Positions 8,185 to 16,621 of a stretch of 64,000 nucleotides of DNA are shown here, in pieces. The notes under the pieces are model-generated. The model did not search any database. It worked only from the letters and a program-made list of their open reading frames with translations, and was not told the origin of the DNA. The position numbers and the translations under genes were made by a program. Source of the stretch: Lutibacter flavus (lineage in GTDB: Bacteria; Bacteroidota; Bacteroidia; Flavobacteriales; Flavobacteriaceae). Location of the stretch: positions 360,729-424,728 of the forward strand of contig NZ_FZNX01000005.1 of assembly GCF_900188355.1 (NCBI RefSeq). The letters run 5' to 3'. Within the stretch, counting starts at the first letter, position 1. The number at the start of each line of letters is the position of its first letter.

Positions 8185-8811
8185 TTAAATCGTAGTTTTT
8201 TTAAATAAGAACCACGATTTATTTGCAATTTTTTCTGTTATTTTTTCAACATAAGTTGATCCTGCCCAAGGGTCAATTGTTTTTAGAATTTCAATTTCTT
8301 CTTCAAAAAATAAATAATCTTTATCTTTTGAAATTATACTTTGGCAACCACCTAATATGGCTTGAAAAGCATCAAAAGGAGCATCTACTGTAGCATTTAT
8401 AGTTAATGCAAAGGAACGTTGGTTTTTTGGGTTAAATTGTTTAATTAGTTTTGACCAAAGCATTCTTGCTGCACGCATTTTTGCGATTTCATCAAAATGG
8501 TTTTTTCCGATTTTTGTTTCAAAAGTTAATTGGGGAGCAATGGTGTCAATAGTATAATTAGCCTCAATATTTTTTCGAATATGGCTTAAGGATTCAGCTA
8601 AAAAAGTTGATAATTCAATTTCAGGGGTTGTATTTTCTTTAGTAAGTGTATCAGTTGAAATTTTGGTTTCTAACGGTGTTTGAAAATACATAGTTGAATG
8701 TATTCCCCTCAGATTTGGTGAGACACCAGCAATATAATCTTCATGTTCAAAATAAGAATCTTTCTCATTTTTCACTTCTATTTTTATATTTGAAAAATCT
8801 TTACGCTTCAT
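8185..8811 (-). CDS. reduced methylmalonyl-CoA mutase large subunit relic, probably non-catalytic
   Basis: A 208-residue protein matching pieces of MutB in the right order: DYIAGVSPNLRGIHSTMY (N-terminal block), then EIELSTFLAESLSHIR, IAPQLTFETKIGKNHFDEIAKMRAARMLWSKLIKQF, AFQAILGGCQSI and IKTIDPWAGSTYVEKIT-like text at the C-terminus. A normal large subunit is about 700 residues. Missing are the segment after the N-terminal block that holds RQYAG (Tyr89 of the Propionibacterium enzyme) and SGYHMQEAG (Tyr243/His244), the block following the KLIKQF helix, and the entire C-terminal B12-binding domain with its axial His. The frame is intact with no stop or shift. It overlaps the end of the small-subunit gene by 11 bp, exactly where mutB would be expected. 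It cannot be a working mutase; a structural role with MutA, or slow decay, are both possible. Confidence 0.8.
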   Translation of the reverse strand: MKRKDFSNIKIEVKNEKDSYFEHEDYIAGVSPNLRGIHSTMYFQTPLETKISTDTLTKENTTPEIELSTFLAESLSHIRKNIEANYTIDTIAPQLTFETKIGKNHFDEIAKMRAARMLWSKLIKQFNPKNQRSFALTINATVDAPFDAFQAILGGCQSIISKDKDYLFFEEEIEILKTIDPWAGSTYVEKITEKIANKSWFLFKKTTI

Positions 8812-10111
8812 TTTCCAACCTTTTTTGTTCCAATTTTTCAGCTAATCGTTTCGGACTAATTGGAACGATTAAAGTTTTATATGATTTGCCTTTTAAAAAT
8901 GGATTTATATGTAAATCTTTTAATGTGCCATATTCATTAGGATGTTTGTTAGCTCCTAATAAAACTAAATTACCAGTATTAAACTGATGCTGTTCTTTTT
9001 GAGCGTTTTCTTTAATTTTTCTTTGGATAGTTCCTTCTTTCAATTGATTTAATAATCCGCCGCTTTTTTCAATATCTTTAAAGATTTCCAAAGCTTTTTC
9101 AGCAATTTGTTTAGTGATAGTTTCTATATAATAAGAATCAGTTGCAATATTTTGAGCTCCAGATTCTTTTAATAAAATTAATGGATTTAGGTTATTTTCT
9201 TTTAATTTAAAAGGATGACTTGATACCGTATTTACGCCACCTAAAATTGCGCTCATACATTCAGTTGTAGCTCGTAACTTATTAATATGAGCACCAAGTA
9301 TTGTTTTATTCCGTAAACTTGGTTGTGCAAACACTTTAGGTTGAACATTGGTATTGTATTCCTGTAAAATAAGATTAAACAGATACCTAAAAGCTCTAAT
9401 TTTTGCAATTTCAAAGAAATAATTACTTCCAATAGCAAAATTGAATTGAATTTTATCTGCAACATTCCCACCAAATTTTGTTAAATATTCGTTTGCATGA
9501 GCAATTGCATATGCAACTTGTTGAACTACATTTGCGCCAGAATTTTGATAAATATCAGCCCGAACACTTAAATAACAAGTTGAAGTATTTGGTTTAAAAA
9601 TAGTCTCTAAATTTTTAAAATCCTCATTTAGGGATTTAAACCAATTTCCTGATTTAGCAAGATTTCCAATAATATCAATATTAAAATAAACAGTCTCATT
9701 TTTTAGTTTTTCAGCTAATTCAGCAATGAAAACTGGAGAAAAGAAACTGAATTCAAACTGAAAATCTATTTTTTTATCTAAAATATTTGCAAATACAACA
9801 TCAATATTAAATGATTTTTTGACAATAAATTTTAAAGATTTTGCACCCTGTTTTATACTTTCAATGACAATTTTATTAGCTTCTTCTTCAGCAGTAATAA
9901 TTATATATTGGCAAATTTTAAAATCCTCAATTGGAACCGGGATTTCTAATTTTTCAAAATTATCTGAATGATAAAAAGGCTTTATTGTAATCCCTTCATT
10001 TGTTGAAGTTAGCAGCGTTTTATAATCTTCTCCATTAAGTTCAAACTGAATTTTTTGTTTCCAGGCTGCCGCAGAACTAGGTTCAAAATCTTCAGTTAAA
10101 AGGTTGCTCAT
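8801..10111 (-). CDS. mutA: methylmalonyl-CoA mutase small (beta) subunit
   Basis: A 436-residue protein beginning LLTEDFEPSSAAAWKQKIQFELNGEDYKTL, typical of the small-subunit N-terminus, followed by a diverged TIM-barrel part containing ANEYLTKFGGNVADKIQFNFAIGSNYFFEIAKIRAFR-type text and AILGGVNTVSSHPF. It lacks a C-terminal B12 domain, so it is shorter than the Propionibacterium subunit (about 640). In the heterodimer this subunit is non-catalytic and supports MutB. Here its partner gene is reduced to 208 residues, so methylmalonyl-CoA/succinyl-CoA interconversion from this locus is doubtful unless a full MutB is encoded elsewhere. Last but one gene of the udk operon; 42 bp after the DivIC-like gene. 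Confidence 0.85.
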   Translation of the reverse strand: MSNLLTEDFEPSSAAAWKQKIQFELNGEDYKTLLTSTNEGITIKPFYHSDNFEKLEIPVPIEDFKICQYIIITAEEEANKIVIESIKQGAKSLKFIVKKSFNIDVVFANILDKKIDFQFEFSFFSPVFIAELAEKLKNETVYFNIDIIGNLAKSGNWFKSLNEDFKNLETIFKPNTSTCYLSVRADIYQNSGANVVQQVAYAIAHANEYLTKFGGNVADKIQFNFAIGSNYFFEIAKIRAFRYLFNLILQEYNTNVQPKVFAQPSLRNKTILGAHINKLRATTECMSAILGGVNTVSSHPFKLKENNLNPLILLKESGAQNIATDSYYIETITKQIAEKALEIFKDIEKSGGLLNQLKEGTIQRKIKENAQKEQHQFNTGNLVLLGANKHPNEYGTLKDLHINPFLKGKSYKTLIVPISPKRLAEKLEQKRLENEA

Positions 10112-10153
10112 ATGTATTAAGTTTAAACTAAACTTAGTGTTTTAAATTCTGTA

Positions 10154-10474
10154 CTACTTTTTATTTAGTGTATCGTATTCAATAATATAAATATCTTCAT
10201 TTTCTTTTTTCATTTTATACTCTTCTCTTGCAAATTTTTCTAATTCTTCTTTATCATCTAATTTATTAATGAGCTCTTTATCTTCATCAATTTGCGATTT
10301 GTAATATTCCTTCTCCTTATTAAGTTTGTTTATTTCATTGTTGAATTCTTTGTGATTTATCCAGGAATTTTCATCAAAAAACACCATCCATACAATAAAC
10401 GTTATTAAAATCAGCACATAACGATTTAATAAAATTTTTATAATTGGTTTATTTTTGAACTGGTTAAATGTCAT
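10154..10474 (-). CDS. septum formation initiator (DivIC/FtsB family)
   Basis: A 106-residue protein with one transmembrane helix (about residues 17-32, YVLILITFIVWMVFF), then a coiled coil rich in Glu, Lys, Leu and Asn, and the family ending EELEKFAREEYKMKKENEDIYII. This is the layout of FtsB/DivIC, which forms a complex with FtsL and FtsQ at the division septum. It follows uridine kinase by 3 bp and is clearly in the same transcript. The family call is confident, the exact orthologue name less so. Confidence 0.85.
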   Translation of the reverse strand: MTFNQFKNKPIIKILLNRYVLILITFIVWMVFFDENSWINHKEFNNEINKLNKEKEYYKSQIDEDKELINKLDDKEELEKFAREEYKMKKENEDIYIIEYDTLNKK

Positions 10475-10477
10475 AAA

Positions 10478-11083
10478 TCATAATTTATTACTAATAACAG
10501 TTCTAACTATATCAACTGCAACGGTATTGTATCGGTCATTTGGAATTATAATATCAGCATAATTTTTAGTAGGTTCAATAAATTGCTGGTGCATTGGTTT
10601 TAACGTGTTTTGGTATCTGGTTAAAACTTCATTAATATCACGTCCACGTTCTTCAATATCACGTCTTACTCTTCTTATTAGTCTTTCATCAGTGTCAGCA
10701 TGTACAAATATTTTGATATCAAAAAGATCACGTAATTCTTTGCTGTTGAAAATTAGAATTCCTTCAACAATTACAACCTTTCTAGGATGGGTAACAATAG
10801 TATCTTTTGTTCTGTCATGGGTAACAAATGAATAAATAGGTTGTTCAATAATTTCCCCTTTTTTTAAATTGTTTATATGTTGTACCAGTAAATTGAAATC
10901 AATAGCTTTTGGATGATCAAAATTTATTTTTGTACGTTCTTGGTACGACAGGTTGTGCGTTTCATTATAATATGAATCTTGCGAGATTACGCAAACTTCA
11001 TCAGCTGGTAATTCGTTTAAAATTTGGTTTACAACCGTAGTTTTACCACTTCCTGTTCCGCCAGCAATTCCAATAATTAACAT
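10478..11083 (-). CDS. udk: uridine kinase
   Basis: A 201-residue P-loop kinase. GIAGGTGSGKTTV is the Walker A motif at residues 4-16; ISQDSYY, NFDHPKAID, VIVEGILIF and the lid region IRRVRRDIEERGRDI follow in the order of uridine/cytidine kinases. It phosphorylates uridine and cytidine in pyrimidine salvage. First gene of a leftward operon with the DivIC-like gene and the mutA/mutB-relic pair. Confidence 0.95.
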   Translation of the reverse strand: MLIIGIAGGTGSGKTTVVNQILNELPADEVCVISQDSYYNETHNLSYQERTKINFDHPKAIDFNLLVQHINNLKKGEIIEQPIYSFVTHDRTKDTIVTHPRKVVIVEGILIFNSKELRDLFDIKIFVHADTDERLIRRVRRDIEERGRDINEVLTRYQNTLKPMHQQFIEPTKNYADIIIPNDRYNTVAVDIVRTVISNKL

Positions 11084-11204
11084 ATAAGTTTATTTAGTGA
11101 GGCAAATTTAATGATTCTATAGTTGTTGAAAACTGATTTGTGTTATTTTTTTATAGACTAAGATATTATTTCTAATTAGTAATTTGAAGTTAAAATTAAA
11201 AATA

Positions 11205-11236
11205 AAAAAAAGCCTCTTCATTTGAAGAGGCTTTTT
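11205..11236 (-). terminator. terminator of tRNA-Thr
   Basis: The 10-bp stem AGCCTCTTCA / TGAAGAGGCT (11211-11232, 2-nt loop plus closing pairs) is followed on the minus strand by a run of T. It lies immediately 3' of the tRNA. Confidence 0.85.
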
Positions 11237-11237
11237 G

Positions 11238-11311
11238 AGCCGATGGAGGGACTCGAACCCACGACCTGCTGATTACAAATCAGCTGCTCTAGCCAGCTGA
11301 GCTACATCGGC
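11238..11311 (-). tRNA. tRNA-Thr, anticodon TGT
   Basis: On the minus strand a 74-nt cloverleaf starts GCCGATG and ends CATCGGC plus discriminator T. The D-arm GCTC..GAGC, anticodon stem GCTGA/TCAGC with loop TTTGTAA (anticodon TGT, reads ACA) and T-arm with TTCGAGT are all present. CCA is not encoded. The T stem has one U-U mismatch. Confidence 0.96.
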
Positions 11312-11470
11312 TTATTAGCGGATGCAAATTAACTTTATTTAAAATTAATTTGCAAGTAAATTATCATTTTTTTTATTGAAAATATATAGTTGTTTTTCAA
11401 AATTATTTTTTTAGAATTTTACTCATTAATTTTTTCGAATATAATTGATATTATTATCAAATTTAAAATG

Positions 11471-13048
11471 CTAAAAAGAGGTAAATATTTCGGTAGAATT
11501 GGATAATTGTGGCATTTTATTCAATAAATAAATGTAATAACTTTTCACTAATTTTTCTTTATACAAAATGTTATATTTGGTTGAATAAATTATACTGCTT
11601 TGTTCAATTAATGAATTAATATCAGCATCAAATTCAAGAGGTGAAGTTTTAATTAGAACGACTTGTTTTTCCTTAATTTCAGTATATGGTATTCCCCATA
11701 TGTCAAATTGATTCATTCTTCTTCCTGAATAGGGTAAACAGTAAGTTTTAGGATGTCCTGTGCTATAGAAAGTTAACTGAGAAGCTATTTGGTACTTATC
11801 AGATAGAATTATGTAATCTTTTCCATCACATTTGTTATTTATTTCAACGTCTACAAAATTGGCAAGCCCTTTCCAATCTACCAATTTACCAAAAGGATCT
11901 ATTTTAGCTGGGATTAGTTTCGAAAAATGGGGGGTGAAAGTTTCAAAAACAGGTTGTAATAATAGTAGGAGTAATAATATGGAAGAAAAAGCTATGTATT
12001 TTTTTACTACTTTATTTAGTAGAATTCCTGATTTTAATATTGCTTTAAGTAAAATTATGTAAAAAGGAATGTAGCTGAAAATAAGCCAATTTATTTGAAC
12101 TCTTTTAATTAAAGAAATACAAGTAAAGGTAATAAAAACAAAAGTTATTAGAAAAATTATAAATTGCTCAAAACCACCTTTTAAATAGCTTCCTATTTTG
12201 TATTTTTTCCAATAAAAGAAAAGAAATAAAAAAGGTAGGTTTAATAATAATTGTCCCCCAAAAAATTCTAGTAGATATATTATTGATTTGTTTAAGCTAA
12301 TAAATTTTCTACCTATACCAGATAAATTGGATATATGAAATACACCTACCATATCATGGTTTATATTCCAAATTAAAACTGGAGTAAAAAATATGGTGGC
12401 TATTAGTATAGAAATGTAATATCCTTGTTGTTTTAGTAATTCTTTTCTTTTAAAAAGAAGATATATAAATGAAAATGGGATAAAAAACAACAATGAATAC
12501 TTTGCTAAAAATCCAATTCCTATAGATAATCCAGTTAATATCCAAAATGTTAAGCTGTTTTTTTGGGTGGCCATCCAAAAGAAATAACAGGTAAGTAGCC
12601 AAAAAAATGAAACTAAAACATCTGTAGTAAAGAACATAGATATATAGTGGTATGCAGGTAATATTAAAAGTCCTGATGAAACAAAAAATGCCATTTTTTT
12701 AGAACGGTATAACTGTTCAACAATATAATACGTTGTTAAACCAATAATACTTCCAATTATAACGGCATTTAATTTAACTGTCCAGGTATAGCTTCCAAAT
12801 ATTGAAGATGTAAAACCATTGATGTAGGCAATTAGCGGGGGTTTGGAGTAATAGGACCAATCTAAGTGTTTAGACCATAACCAATATTGAGATTCTTCAG
12901 GATCAAGGTCAATTCCTCCAGAAACTGCAAATAAAATCCTTAACGCACTAACTACAATGTATAGGAGAACAATCTGTTTCCACCCATAGTTTAGTGTAAT
13001 ACTCTGATTAAATTTATTATCATTTGTTATTTGTTTAAATAGAAACAT
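11471..13048 (-). CDS. GT39-family membrane glycosyltransferase
   Basis: About 525 residues from the chosen start (Met at 13048; an upstream in-frame Met at 13099 adds a poorly conserved 17-residue tail). The N-terminal part has a hydrophobic helix, then DLDPEESQYWLWSKHLDW, the acidic first-loop motif of ArnT/PMT-like enzymes, and YYSKPPLIAYIN. About ten further membrane helices follow, then a periplasmic C-terminal domain of about 150 residues. Such enzymes move a sugar from a polyprenyl-phosphate donor to lipid A, glycan or protein on the periplasmic face; acceptor unknown. Flanked by two tRNA genes and not in an operon. Confidence 0.85.
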   Translation of the reverse strand: MFLFKQITNDNKFNQSITLNYGWKQIVLLYIVVSALRILFAVSGGIDLDPEESQYWLWSKHLDWSYYSKPPLIAYINGFTSSIFGSYTWTVKLNAVIIGSIIGLTTYYIVEQLYRSKKMAFFVSSGLLILPAYHYISMFFTTDVLVSFFWLLTCYFFWMATQKNSLTFWILTGLSIGIGFLAKYSLLFFIPFSFIYLLFKRKELLKQQGYYISILIATIFFTPVLIWNINHDMVGVFHISNLSGIGRKFISLNKSIIYLLEFFGGQLLLNLPFLFLFFYWKKYKIGSYLKGGFEQFIIFLITFVFITFTCISLIKRVQINWLIFSYIPFYIILLKAILKSGILLNKVVKKYIAFSSILLLLLLLQPVFETFTPHFSKLIPAKIDPFGKLVDWKGLANFVDVEINNKCDGKDYIILSDKYQIASQLTFYSTGHPKTYCLPYSGRRMNQFDIWGIPYTEIKEKQVVLIKTSPLEFDADINSLIEQSSIIYSTKYNILYKEKLVKSYYIYLLNKMPQLSNSTEIFTSF

Positions 13049-13267
13049 AACAAAGTATTTATAAATTAATATTAAATGCTTAAAACATTTATAATTCAAT
13101 AAAAATAGAGGGATGAAAAATTAACGTATTATATCAATTATAGGGTTTCTAATTAGATACAGAATATGCGTATAGATTATACTAAATCTAAATATAAAGT
13201 TAAAGCTTTTATTAGGAATAATCAATTAAATTATATTTAAAAGAAATATTTTTTTGAATAAAAAAAG

Positions 13268-13300
13268 AAAAAACCTGATAACAGTATTATCAGGTTTTTT
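13268..13300 (-). terminator. terminator of tRNA-Pro
   Basis: Stem AACCTGATAA / TTATCAGGTT with a 5-nt loop and, on the minus strand, a T-run; it directly follows the tRNA-Pro 3' end. The A-run on the other side makes it bidirectional in principle. The rest of 13049-13267 holds no gene or structure that I can support. Confidence 0.8.
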
Positions 13301-13310
13301 AGAAATGTTG

Positions 13311-13385
13311 TCGGGGTGGCAGGATTCGAACCTGCGACCTCCTCGTCCCAAACGAGGCGCGATAACCGGGCTACGCTACACCCCG
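13311..13385 (-). tRNA. tRNA-Pro, anticodon TGG
   Basis: On the minus strand a 75-nt cloverleaf starts CGGGGTG and ends CACCCCG plus discriminator A. The anticodon stem is CCTCG/CGAGG with loop TTTGGGA (anticodon TGG, reads CCA), and the T-arm has GTTCGAATC. CCA is not encoded. Confidence 0.96.
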
Positions 13386-13434
13386 AATAATTTCGGTTTG
13401 CAAATATAAAACTAATTAAACATTTACCAAGTAA

Positions 13435-13773
13435 TTATTCGAAAATAAGTTTGTAGGGTCTTTTTATGGCATTTTCGAGTTCGAAAATGCCAATGTTTCT
13501 ACTTTTTCTAATAGTTTCTTTGCCATCAAAAAAGACAAGAATAGTAGGCTCTACAAAAGCATTGTACTTTGGAGCTATTTCTGGACTTAAATTTAAATCT
13601 ATATTGTAAAATTTTATTTTTGGAAAGTTATTTTCTAATAAACTTCTAACTTTTGGTTCTAATGCTTCCCCTACATTGCAGGAGTTTGTAGAGAAATAGA
13701 GTAAAAGAGCTATTTCTGTAGCTAGTTTTTCGTTTAAATTTTCAAAAGTTGTTAGATATTCCTGATGTTGCAT
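13435..13773 (-). CDS. thioredoxin-like protein with a single active-site cysteine
   Basis: A 112-residue thioredoxin-fold protein: LLLYFSTNSCNVGEALEPKV corresponds to the strand and active-site loop, followed by KIKFYNIDLNLSPEIAPKYNAFVEPTILVFFDGKE with the cis-Pro region (EPT). The usual CGPC is replaced by Cys-Asn-Val-Gly, and there is no other Cys nearby, so it cannot form the normal intramolecular disulfide. It may act by a monothiol mechanism or as a binding protein. It is transcribed divergently from thioredoxin reductase, 164 bp away, which suggests a related redox role. Confidence 0.8.
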   Translation of the reverse strand: MQHQEYLTTFENLNEKLATEIALLLYFSTNSCNVGEALEPKVRSLLENNFPKIKFYNIDLNLSPEIAPKYNAFVEPTILVFFDGKETIRKSRNIGIFELENAIKRPYKLIFE

Positions 13774-13904
13774 ATCGAGTGATTAATTAACCAAAATTAA
13801 TGTAAAATACCATAAGTTGGGCAATGAATGTTACCTATTTTGTTTGTTTATAGTCGCATTATTAAAAATTATAAACAAAGGTGTTAATTTCTATTTAAAT
13901 GGGC

Positions 13905-13912
13905 TAAATTTG
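13905..13912 (+). promoter_or_regulatory. probable -7 box of trxB
   Basis: TAAATTTG fits TAnnTTTG, 26 bp upstream of the trxB start. The -33 region is degenerate (GTGTT at 13881). On the opposite strand TAATTTTG (13792-13799) with TTGC near 13824 could serve the divergent thioredoxin-like gene. Confidence 0.5.
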
Positions 13913-13937
13913 TTCATCGATAAAATAAAATAAATTA

Positions 13938-14888
13938 ATGATGGCTGATACTATTGAAAGAATAAAATGTTTAATAATTGGTTCTGGACCTGCAGGATAT
14001 ACTGCTGCAATTTATGCTGCAAGAGCAGATTTAAAGCCAGTAATGTATACGGGAATGCAAATGGGAGGGCAATTAACAACAACTACGGAAGTTGATAATT
14101 TTCCAGGTTACCCAAATGGAACAGATGGTACTGCTATGATGGAAGATTTAAAAAATCAAGCAGAACGTTTTGGAACTCAAGTAAGATTTGGTTTAGTTAC
14201 AAGTGTTGATTTTAGTAAAGAAATAGGAGGTATTCATAAAGTTACAGTTGATGAATCTATTCAAATTGAAGCTGAAACAGTTATTATCTCTACAGGAGCA
14301 ACTGCTAAATATTTAGGTTTAGAAAGTGAGCAAAGATTAATTGGAGGTGGAGTTTCTGCTTGTGCTACGTGTGATGGGTTCTTTTATAAAGGACAAGATG
14401 TAGTTGTTGTTGGTGCAGGAGATACAGCTGCGGAAGAAGCTACATATCTTTCAAATATTTGTAAAAAAGTAACTTTATTAGTCCGTAAAGACTATATGAG
14501 AGCTTCAAAAGCAATGCAACATAGAGTTAATAAAACGGCAAACTTAGAAGTTAAATATAATACTGAAATTGATGAGGTATTAGGTGACAATGTTGTTGAA
14601 GGTGTTAGAGTTTTTAATAATGTTACTGGTAAAAAGGAAGTGATTGATGTAACAGGTGTTTTTATTGCAATTGGCCATAGACCAAATACTGAAATATTTA
14701 AAGGTATTTTAGATATGGATGAAACTGGTTATTTATTTACTAAGGGGAAATCTACAAAAACAAACTTGCCCGGTGTTTTTGCGGCAGGAGATGTACAGGA
14801 TAAAGAGTATAGACAAGCGGTTACAGCGGCAGGGACTGGTTGTATGGCAGCATTAGATGCGGAACGATATCTGGGATCTTTAGATTAA
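13938..14888 (+). CDS. trxB: thioredoxin-disulfide reductase
   Basis: A 316-residue flavoprotein of normal length. It has the FAD-binding GSGPAGYTAAIYAARA, the redox-active CATCDG (Cys142 and Cys145), the NADPH-binding GAGDTAAEEA and the closing FAD motif VFAAGDVQDKEYRQ. It uses NADPH to reduce thioredoxin. Two adjacent ATG codons (13938 and 13941) are equally possible starts. A thioredoxin-like gene lies divergently upstream, and a terminator follows the stop. Confidence 0.96.
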   Translation: MMADTIERIKCLIIGSGPAGYTAAIYAARADLKPVMYTGMQMGGQLTTTTEVDNFPGYPNGTDGTAMMEDLKNQAERFGTQVRFGLVTSVDFSKEIGGIHKVTVDESIQIEAETVIISTGATAKYLGLESEQRLIGGGVSACATCDGFFYKGQDVVVVGAGDTAAEEATYLSNICKKVTLLVRKDYMRASKAMQHRVNKTANLEVKYNTEIDEVLGDNVVEGVRVFNNVTGKKEVIDVTGVFIAIGHRPNTEIFKGILDMDETGYLFTKGKSTKTNLPGVFAAGDVQDKEYRQAVTAAGTGCMAALDAERYLGSLD

Positions 14889-14908
14889 AAAATAAAATAT
14901 TATATTTA

Positions 14909-14937
14909 GAACCCAAGACTTGTTCTTGGGTTTTTTT
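14909..14937 (+). terminator. terminator of trxB
   Basis: Stem AACCCAAGA / TCTTGGGTT with a short loop, followed by seven T. Confidence 0.85.
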
Positions 14938-15034
14938 GTGGTCGATAAATGCAATCGTTTTCGTAAATTATAAAAATAATAAACTCTTTAATATGTTGAA
15001 GTCATTAATTTTGTTGTCTAAAAATTTATAATAA

Positions 15035-16618
15035 ATGGATTTATTTTCGAATAGCTATTTTGTATTGTTCTTAATTATTTTAATCGGTTTTATTATTGGT
15101 AGAATTAAAATAAAAGGAATTTCGCTTGATGTTTCGGCAGTTATTTTTGTAGCATTATTTTTTGGGCATTATGGAGTTGTAGTGCCAAAAGACTTTCAAT
15201 ATTTGGGTTTAGTATTATTTATTTTTACAATTGGAATACAAGCTGGTCCAAGTTTTTTTGAATCATTTAAAAAAAATGGTCGAGAATTGGCATTACTAGC
15301 AAGTACCCTTATTCTAAGTGCTGGGATAATTACATTTGGGGTTTTTTATTTTTTTGAAATTGATAAAAGTTTATGTATTGGTTTATTAAATGGAGCTTTA
15401 ACAAGTACACCCGGACTAGCTGCAGCAATTGATGCAACTGGCTCTCCATTAGCCTCTATTGGTTATGGTATAGGTTATCCGTTTGGTGTTATTGGAGTAA
15501 TTCTTTTTGTTAGTTTTTTACCTAAAATTCTTCGTAAAGATCTTAAGAAGGAAGAGGAAATTTATAAAAAGGAAGTAATGACTGGTTTTCCAGAAATTAC
15601 ACGAAAATATTTCATTGTTGAAAATGAGAATGTAATTGGCAAAACCTTGGGTGAATTAAATATTAGATTCATGACCAAGGCAGTTATTTCCAGAATTATG
15701 CATGAAGGAAATGTAATTGTTCCTGATCCGAAAGTAGTATTTCATAAGGGAGATATTATAAAAGCAGTTGGTACAAATGATGCTCTGGAAAGAGTTAAAT
15801 TGTTAATAGGTAATGAAACTAATCAAGAAATTCCTTCAGACAATAACTTTGATATACGATCAATATTGGTTACAAATAAAGATGTTGTTAAAAAAACCTT
15901 AGGACAATTAAATATATTGGAAACTTATCGGGCTACTGTTACAAGAATTCGTCGATCAGGTATTAACATTTCTCCAAGTCCATCAACAAAATTGCAATTT
16001 GGTGATAAATTAATTGTTGTTTGTCATAAAGATACAATGAAGCATGTTAGTCGTATTTTTGGAGATGACACAAGTAAACTTTCAAATACAGACTTTTTAC
16101 CTATTGCAACGGGTATAATACTAGGTATTTTAGTTGGTAAGTTAAGTATTAACTTTAGCTCATTTTCTTTTAGTTTTGGACTAACAGGAGGGATTTTATT
16201 GGTAGCATTAATTCTTGGTAGAACTGGTAAAACAGGTCCAATAATGTGGACAATGACAGGAGCAGCCAATCAATTACTAAGACAATTTGGATTGTTGTTC
16301 TTTTTAGCCTCAGTTGGTACTAGTGCAGGCTCAAGTCTAGTTGAAACCTTTTTATCATATGGATTAGAGTTATTTATATATGGCATAGTTATTACTCTTA
16401 TACCAATGATAATAACAACCATTGTTGCTATATATGTGTTAAAACTAAACATACTTACCATTTTAGGAACCTTAACTGGAAGTATGACAAGTACACCAGG
16501 TTTAGCTGCAGTTGATAATATGGTGGATACGGATGCGGCTGCAGTTGCATATGCAACTGTTTATCCAATTGCAATGGTTTTATTAATAATTGTTGTTCAA
16601 ATTTTAAGTTTACTTTAA
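15035..16618 (+). CDS. AspT/YidE-like transporter with two TrkA-C domains
   Basis: A 527-residue inner-membrane protein. The two halves each have about five to six helices and the repeated family motif: GALTSTPGLAAAIDATGSP near residue 120 and GSMTSTPGLAAVDNMVD near the C-terminus. Between them lie two RCK-C (TrkA-C) domains, each with a GKTLGELNI/KKTLGQLNI opening and a GD(I/K)I..VG/C closing (about residues 190-350). This is the plan of the aspartate:alanine exchanger family and its YidE/YbjL relatives. The substrate is not shown; a dicarboxylate or amino acid is the usual one. Single gene. Confidence 0.85.
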   Translation: MDLFSNSYFVLFLIILIGFIIGRIKIKGISLDVSAVIFVALFFGHYGVVVPKDFQYLGLVLFIFTIGIQAGPSFFESFKKNGRELALLASTLILSAGIITFGVFYFFEIDKSLCIGLLNGALTSTPGLAAAIDATGSPLASIGYGIGYPFGVIGVILFVSFLPKILRKDLKKEEEIYKKEVMTGFPEITRKYFIVENENVIGKTLGELNIRFMTKAVISRIMHEGNVIVPDPKVVFHKGDIIKAVGTNDALERVKLLIGNETNQEIPSDNNFDIRSILVTNKDVVKKTLGQLNILETYRATVTRIRRSGINISPSPSTKLQFGDKLIVVCHKDTMKHVSRIFGDDTSKLSNTDFLPIATGIILGILVGKLSINFSSFSFSFGLTGGILLVALILGRTGKTGPIMWTMTGAANQLLRQFGLLFFLASVGTSAGSSLVETFLSYGLELFIYGIVITLIPMIITTIVAIYVLKLNILTILGTLTGSMTSTPGLAAVDNMVDTDAAAVAYATVYPIAMVLLIIVVQILSLL

Positions 16619-16621
16619 TTA

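Noticed and set aside
8185..8811. Frameshifted or split full-length mutB
   Set aside because: I looked for the missing mutase segments in the downstream 8015-8184 gap and in other frames and found none; the pieces are deleted, not shifted.
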